Origin: Erythrobacter sp.
GTDB taxonomy: Bacteria > Pseudomonadota > Alphaproteobacteria > Sphingomonadales > Sphingomonadaceae
Assembly: GCF_030066995.1 (NCBI RefSeq)
Contig: NZ_JASJAP010000002.1
Span: 372,001-436,000 of the forward strand
Direction of reading: 5' to 3'
DNA length: 64,000 bases
The notes under the pieces were generated by a model that made no database searches, was not told the DNA's origin, and saw only the letters and a program-made list of their open reading frames with translations. How positions within the stretch are numbered: position 1 is the first letter of the stretch; the number at the start of each line of letters is the position of its first letter. A program made the position numbers and the translations under genes. This document shows positions 60,758-64,000 of this stretch, one piece after another.

Positions 60758-61059
60758 TCGCGGCGCTCGCCCTTCTGGCCGCTCAGGCTGCGCCCGCCGA
60801 ACCGATCCCCGAGATCGTCGTGATCGGTCATCTGCGCAGCGTGCAGGTGATGGTCGGGCAGGACCCCGAGGGCCAATGGCATTGCTCGATGAACAAATCG
60901 ACCGGCCGACCCAGGCTCGATCACTCCTTCTGCAAGGCGGTGACCAAATGCGTGCGCAAGGGCGCGAGCGACCAGGACGCGGTCGACAGCTGCATCCGTG
61001 AGACGCGCGGGCGGCTTGTGCGAAAGGTCGAACGAGAAATGAAGAAGAGTGCCTCATGA
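60754..61059 (+). CDS. Small cysteine-containing secreted protein between sufC and sufD
   Basis: This 101-residue protein has a signal-like leader (IAALALLAAQAAPAEP) and four cysteines (WHCSM, HSFCKAVTKCVRK, DSCIRE). The TTG start overlaps the sufC stop, and the ATG of sufD overlaps its own stop, so it is embedded in the operon. No family was recognised. Confidence 0.65.
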   Translation: MIAALALLAAQAAPAEPIPEIVVIGHLRSVQVMVGQDPEGQWHCSMNKSTGRPRLDHSFCKAVTKCVRKGASDQDAVDSCIRETRGRLVRKVEREMKKSAS

Positions 61060-61814
61060 CGCAAATTCAAACCTTTCCCACCCGCCGCGACGAGGCCTGG
61101 CGCTACGCGGACATCCCCGCGCTTGAGCGGCTGGGTGTCGAGGCGCTCGATGCTTGGAAAGAAGTAACGCTCGAACCGGGCGAAACCCGCCGTCAGACCA
61201 TGGTGGTGGGCTCGGACGCGCCCGAATTGCACCGCATCCGCCTGACGCTGGGCGAAGGCGCGCGCGCGGAACTGTTCGTCAGCAATATCGGGCGCGACTA
61301 CACCCGCGTCGAGGTGGAAGTGAAGCTGGCGCGGGGCGCGCATTTCGAGTTTGGCGGCGTGACGATTGGTGGCGCAGACGCGGTGCGCGAATTCGTCACC
61401 ACCACGGTGCACGCGGAGCCTGAGGCGACCAGCAACCAGACCGTGCGCAGTGTCCACTGGGGCACGGGTACCGGCAATTTCCTCGGCGAAATCAAGGTGG
61501 TGAAGGACGCGCAGAAAACCGATGCGGCGCAGGATTTCAAAGGCCTGCTGCTCGAAGCGGGGGCGAGCGCCAACGCGGTGCCGCAGCTCGAAATCTTCGC
61601 CGACGACGTCAAATGCGCGCACGGCGCGACCGTCGGCCAGCTCGATGAGGCGGCGCGCTATTACATGGCCGCGCGCGGGCTGCCCCCCGAACTGGCGCAG
61701 CGCCTTCTGGTGCAGGCGTTTATCGGCGATGCGTTTGTCGAGCTCGTCGATGAGACGGAGCGCGAACGCTTGCTCAACGCCGCGCTGGCCGCGCTCGAAG
61801 AGGCGACGTTGTGA
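61056..61814 (+). CDS. sufD: SufD-like scaffold subunit, short form
   Basis: SufD pairs with SufB and SufC. This 252-residue protein has the SufD core: FPTRRDEAWRYADIPALE at the start, a beta-helix middle (LARGAHFEFGGVTIGG) and the conserved HGATVGQLDEAARYYMAARGLP with QAFIGD. It is well below the roughly 420 residues of E. coli SufD, mainly through a shorter N-terminal part. It lies in place in the operon, so it is likely functional. Confidence 0.93.
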   Translation: MTQIQTFPTRRDEAWRYADIPALERLGVEALDAWKEVTLEPGETRRQTMVVGSDAPELHRIRLTLGEGARAELFVSNIGRDYTRVEVEVKLARGAHFEFGGVTIGGADAVREFVTTTVHAEPEATSNQTVRSVHWGTGTGNFLGEIKVVKDAQKTDAAQDFKGLLLEAGASANAVPQLEIFADDVKCAHGATVGQLDEAARYYMAARGLPPELAQRLLVQAFIGDAFVELVDETERERLLNAALAALEEATL

Positions 61815-63037
61815 ACGCTCCGACCACTCTTTCACCGGACCTGCGCGCGGACTTTCCGGGGCTCGTCACCCGCGATGGCGCGCCTTGGCATTACCTCGAC
61901 ACCGCCGCGACGGCGCAAAAGCCGCGAGGCGTGATCGACGCGATGACCCGCGCGCTGGGCGAGGACTACGCCACCGTTCATCGCGGCGTCTACGCGCGCT
62001 CGGCCGAGATGACGCTCGCTTATGAAACCGCGCGGCGGCGCATCGCGCAGTTCATCGGCGGCAAGGAAGAAGAGCTGGTCTTCACGCGCGGCGCGACCGA
62101 GGCGATCAATCTTGTCGCCAACAGCTGGGGCCGGGCGAACCTCAAAGCCGGGGACCGCATCCTGCTCAGCCAGGTCGAGCACCACTCGAACATCGTCCCC
62201 TGGCAGCTTCTGGCCGAAGTAACGGGCGCCGAGATCGATGTCTGCCCGCTCACCGAGGATCACCGGATCGACCTTGAGGCGGCCGAGCGCATCCTCACAC
62301 CCGCGCACAAGCTGGTGGCCTTTGTCCACGTCTCCAACGTCACCGGCGGTGTTCTCGACGCGCGCCGCGCGGCGGACCTGGCGCATGCGGTGGGCGCAAA
62401 GCTGCTCCTCGACGGATGCCAGGCGGCGCCGCGCCTGCCGGTCGATGTGGCGGCGCTCGATTGCGATTTCTACGCCTTTTCCGCGCACAAGCTCTACGGT
62501 CCCACGGGGATCGGCGCCTTGTGGGCGAAGAGCGCGATCCTTGACGCGATGCCGCCGTGGGAAGGCGGCGGCGCGATGATCGACCGCGTGACCTTCGCCA
62601 AGACCACTTACGCGCCGCCGCCCCAGCGCTTCGAAGCGGGCACGCCTGCCATCACCGAAGCGATCGCGTTCGCGGCGGCCGCCGACTATGTCGAGAGCGT
62701 CGGACTGGGCCGAATTCACGAAATCGAGGCCGATCTCGTCGCCCGTCTTCGCCGCAAACTGCGCGCCATGAACGACGTAACGCTGTATGGCCCGGAGGAC
62801 AGCGCGGGCATCGTGAGCTTCACGATCGACGATATCCACCCGCACGATCTCGGCACGATCCTCGACGAGGCCGATGTTGCGATCCGGGCGGGGCATCATT
62901 GCGCGCAGCCGATGATGGACTATCTCGGTATCTCCGCGACCGCGCGCGCCAGTTTCGGGCTCTATTCGAGCGAAGCCGATCTCGACGCGCTGCTCGAAGG
63001 GATCGCTCGCACCCGCAGACTCTTTGGAAAGGCGTAA
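61811..63037 (+). CDS. sufS: Cysteine desulfurase SufS
   Basis: SufS extracts sulfur from cysteine using PLP. The 408-residue protein has HRGVYARSAEMT, VEHHSNIVPWQL, the PLP Lys in FYAFSAHKLYGPTG and the active-site Cys in AGHHCAQPMMD. This is the group II (SufS) pattern. The GTG start overlaps the sufD stop. No separate SufE or SufU was seen in this window. Confidence 0.96.
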   Translation: MNAPTTLSPDLRADFPGLVTRDGAPWHYLDTAATAQKPRGVIDAMTRALGEDYATVHRGVYARSAEMTLAYETARRRIAQFIGGKEEELVFTRGATEAINLVANSWGRANLKAGDRILLSQVEHHSNIVPWQLLAEVTGAEIDVCPLTEDHRIDLEAAERILTPAHKLVAFVHVSNVTGGVLDARRAADLAHAVGAKLLLDGCQAAPRLPVDVAALDCDFYAFSAHKLYGPTGIGALWAKSAILDAMPPWEGGGAMIDRVTFAKTTYAPPPQRFEAGTPAITEAIAFAAAADYVESVGLGRIHEIEADLVARLRRKLRAMNDVTLYGPEDSAGIVSFTIDDIHPHDLGTILDEADVAIRAGHHCAQPMMDYLGISATARASFGLYSSEADLDALLEGIARTRRLFGKA

Positions 63038-63058
63038 GCTTTGGAAAAGGATGAGGCC

Positions 63059-63553
63059 ATGACCGATACGACGGATCAGCGCGAATTCCTCGCCGCACCG
63101 GCTCCCAACGACGCGCTGGCGCAAAAGCCCCCGCGCGCGCGGGTTTCGGACGCGATAGAAGAGGACGAAGAGGTTAAGCCGCGCCAGCGCGATTACCTCG
63201 ATGGTTTCCTTGCGGCTTCGCCCGAGGCCCCGTCCGCTGGAGGCGATGGCGGCGAATTGCAAGGCGCCGTGGTCGACGCGTTGAAGGAAATTTACGACCC
63301 CGAAATCCCGGTGAATATATACGATCTGGGCCTTATCTACGGTGTGGACGTGGACGAGGAGTCCGACGTGACGATCACCATGACGCTGACCACGCCGCAT
63401 TGCCCGGTTGCCGAAACCATGCCGGGCGAGGTCGAATTGCGCGCCTCTTCGGTGCCCGGCATTCGCGATGCCGAAGTCAATCTTGTATGGGATCCGCCGT
63501 GGTCGCCGGAAAAGATGTCCGACGAGGCCCGGCTCGAACTGGGGATGCTGTGA
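63059..63553 (+). CDS. SUF system DUF59/MIP18-family protein
   Basis: These proteins help deliver or mature Fe-S clusters. The 164-residue protein has a disordered N-terminal part and a DUF59 domain from about residue 75 (LKEIYDPEIPVNIYDLGLIYGVDVDEE, then TLTTPHCPVAETMPGEVE with the conserved Cys). The ATG at 63059 follows GGATGAGG. The stop overlaps the sufA start. Confidence 0.92.
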   Translation: MTDTTDQREFLAAPAPNDALAQKPPRARVSDAIEEDEEVKPRQRDYLDGFLAASPEAPSAGGDGGELQGAVVDALKEIYDPEIPVNIYDLGLIYGVDVDEESDVTITMTLTTPHCPVAETMPGEVELRASSVPGIRDAEVNLVWDPPWSPEKMSDEARLELGML

Positions 63554-63945
63554 TGACTGATACACCCGCTCATACTGAGGAGCCGCAGAGCGTGTCGAAG
63601 CGGCGTCTCGAAGTGCCGGCTGCTGTTGCCCTCACGAAGGGCGCTGAGGAGCGCGTTGCCCACCTGATGGCGAGCGCGCCCGAAGACGCGATCGGCGTCA
63701 AGCTCTCGACCCCGCGCCGGGGATGCTCGGGGCTGGCCTATTCGGTCGACTACGTCACCGAGGAAGCCAAGTTCGACGAGAAGATCGTGACGCCGGGCGG
63801 CGTGCTCTATATCGATGGCGCTTCGGTGCTCTACCTGGTGGGATCGACGATGGACTGGGTCGAGGATGATTTCACCGCCGGCTTCGTGTTCGACAACCCC
63901 AACGCCAAGGGCGCGTGTGGCTGCGGCGAGAGCTTCATGGTATGA
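63553..63945 (+). CDS. sufA: A-type Fe-S carrier SufA
   Basis: SufA receives clusters from SufBCD. The 130-residue protein has the A-type pattern: AVALTKGAEERVAHLM, the first ligand in RRGCSGLAYSVDYV, and the last two in GACGCGESFMV. It carries an N-terminal extension of about 25 residues relative to E. coli SufA. It is the second A-type carrier in the window, with the ErpA-like one at 31.5 kb. Confidence 0.94.
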   Translation: MTDTPAHTEEPQSVSKRRLEVPAAVALTKGAEERVAHLMASAPEDAIGVKLSTPRRGCSGLAYSVDYVTEEAKFDEKIVTPGGVLYIDGASVLYLVGSTMDWVEDDFTAGFVFDNPNAKGACGCGESFMV

Positions 63946-64000
63946 TCGGCGCTATTATGCCGAGAAAGTTCGATCCGCGCCGCGAGAAGATGGGTCTGTC
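63942..64000 (+). CDS. Start of a further gene after sufA (partial)
   Basis: An open frame begins with ATG at 63942, overlapping the sufA stop (ATGA), and runs off the window. An in-frame ATG at 63957 gives PRKFDPRREKMGLS. Only 14-20 codons are visible, so no function can be given. Its position suggests it is the next gene of the SUF transcript. Confidence 0.45.
   Translation, partial: MIGAIMPRKFDPRREKMGL

Noticed and set aside
1..64000. tRNA, rRNA, CRISPR array, insertion sequence or prophage
   Set aside because: No T-arm-like motifs in a tRNA context, no repeat-spacer pattern and no transposase, integrase or phage structural gene was seen on either strand.

Overview
This window looks like the replication-origin region of a high-G+C alphaproteobacterium, most likely Sphingomonadales and close to Erythrobacteraceae. 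The evidence is gene order and gene families: parB-parA-rsmG-mnmG-mnmE, rho, hemJ-hemE, then a non-coding gap, then ppsR-maf-aroE-coaE-dnaQ. This is the order found around the Caulobacter Cori. DUF6489, DUF1491, UrcA, a ThiS-ThiG fusion and an N-terminally extended S9 point the same way. No assignment was checked by database search.

Layout. 1-8.3 kb: the end of fdxA, then carD, three small envelope proteins, a Sua5-type enzyme, an acyl-CoA dehydrogenase, a DUF815 ATPase, a sorbosone-dehydrogenase-like protein and msrC. 8.4-13.9 kb: a glycine-zipper protein, then a divergent chaperone-usher-like surface-fibre locus made of a DUF4402 subunit, a PapD-like chaperone and an unusual usher. 14.1-23.66 kb: a leftward block (parB, parA, rsmG, mnmG, mnmE, DUF6489, BLUF sensor, rho, hemJ, hemE) with three parS sites. 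23.66-23.99 kb: the candidate oriC. 24-30.6 kb: a rightward block (ppsR, maf, aroE, coaE, dnaQ, hpf, ptsN and others). Genes therefore run away from the proposed origin on both sides.

30.6-44.4 kb: xthA, an A-type Fe-S carrier, CBS and ferredoxin proteins, an S9 peptidase, popZ, a degenerate PCMT with tolC, fumC, a LytS/LytTR two-component pair, urcA and a metallophosphoesterase. 44.5-54.7 kb: rpsI-rplM, cutA-ctaA, thiSG, an acyl-CoA synthetase, ggt and pyrD. 54.8-55 kb: a possible orphan small RNA with a strong terminator. 55.2-64 kb: an AraC regulator and a SUF iron-sulfur operon (an IscR-like Rrf2 regulator, sufB, four inserted genes, sufC, one further inserted gene, sufD, sufS, a DUF59 protein, sufA) that runs off the window.

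How the parts fit. Initiation (oriC), segregation (ParA, ParB, parS) and polar anchoring (PopZ) of the chromosome are encoded within about 22 kb. The SUF operon supplies Fe-S clusters, which the carriers and ferredoxins in the window would handle. The least described system here is the DUF4402/chaperone/usher locus. No tRNA, rRNA, CRISPR array, insertion sequence or prophage was seen.
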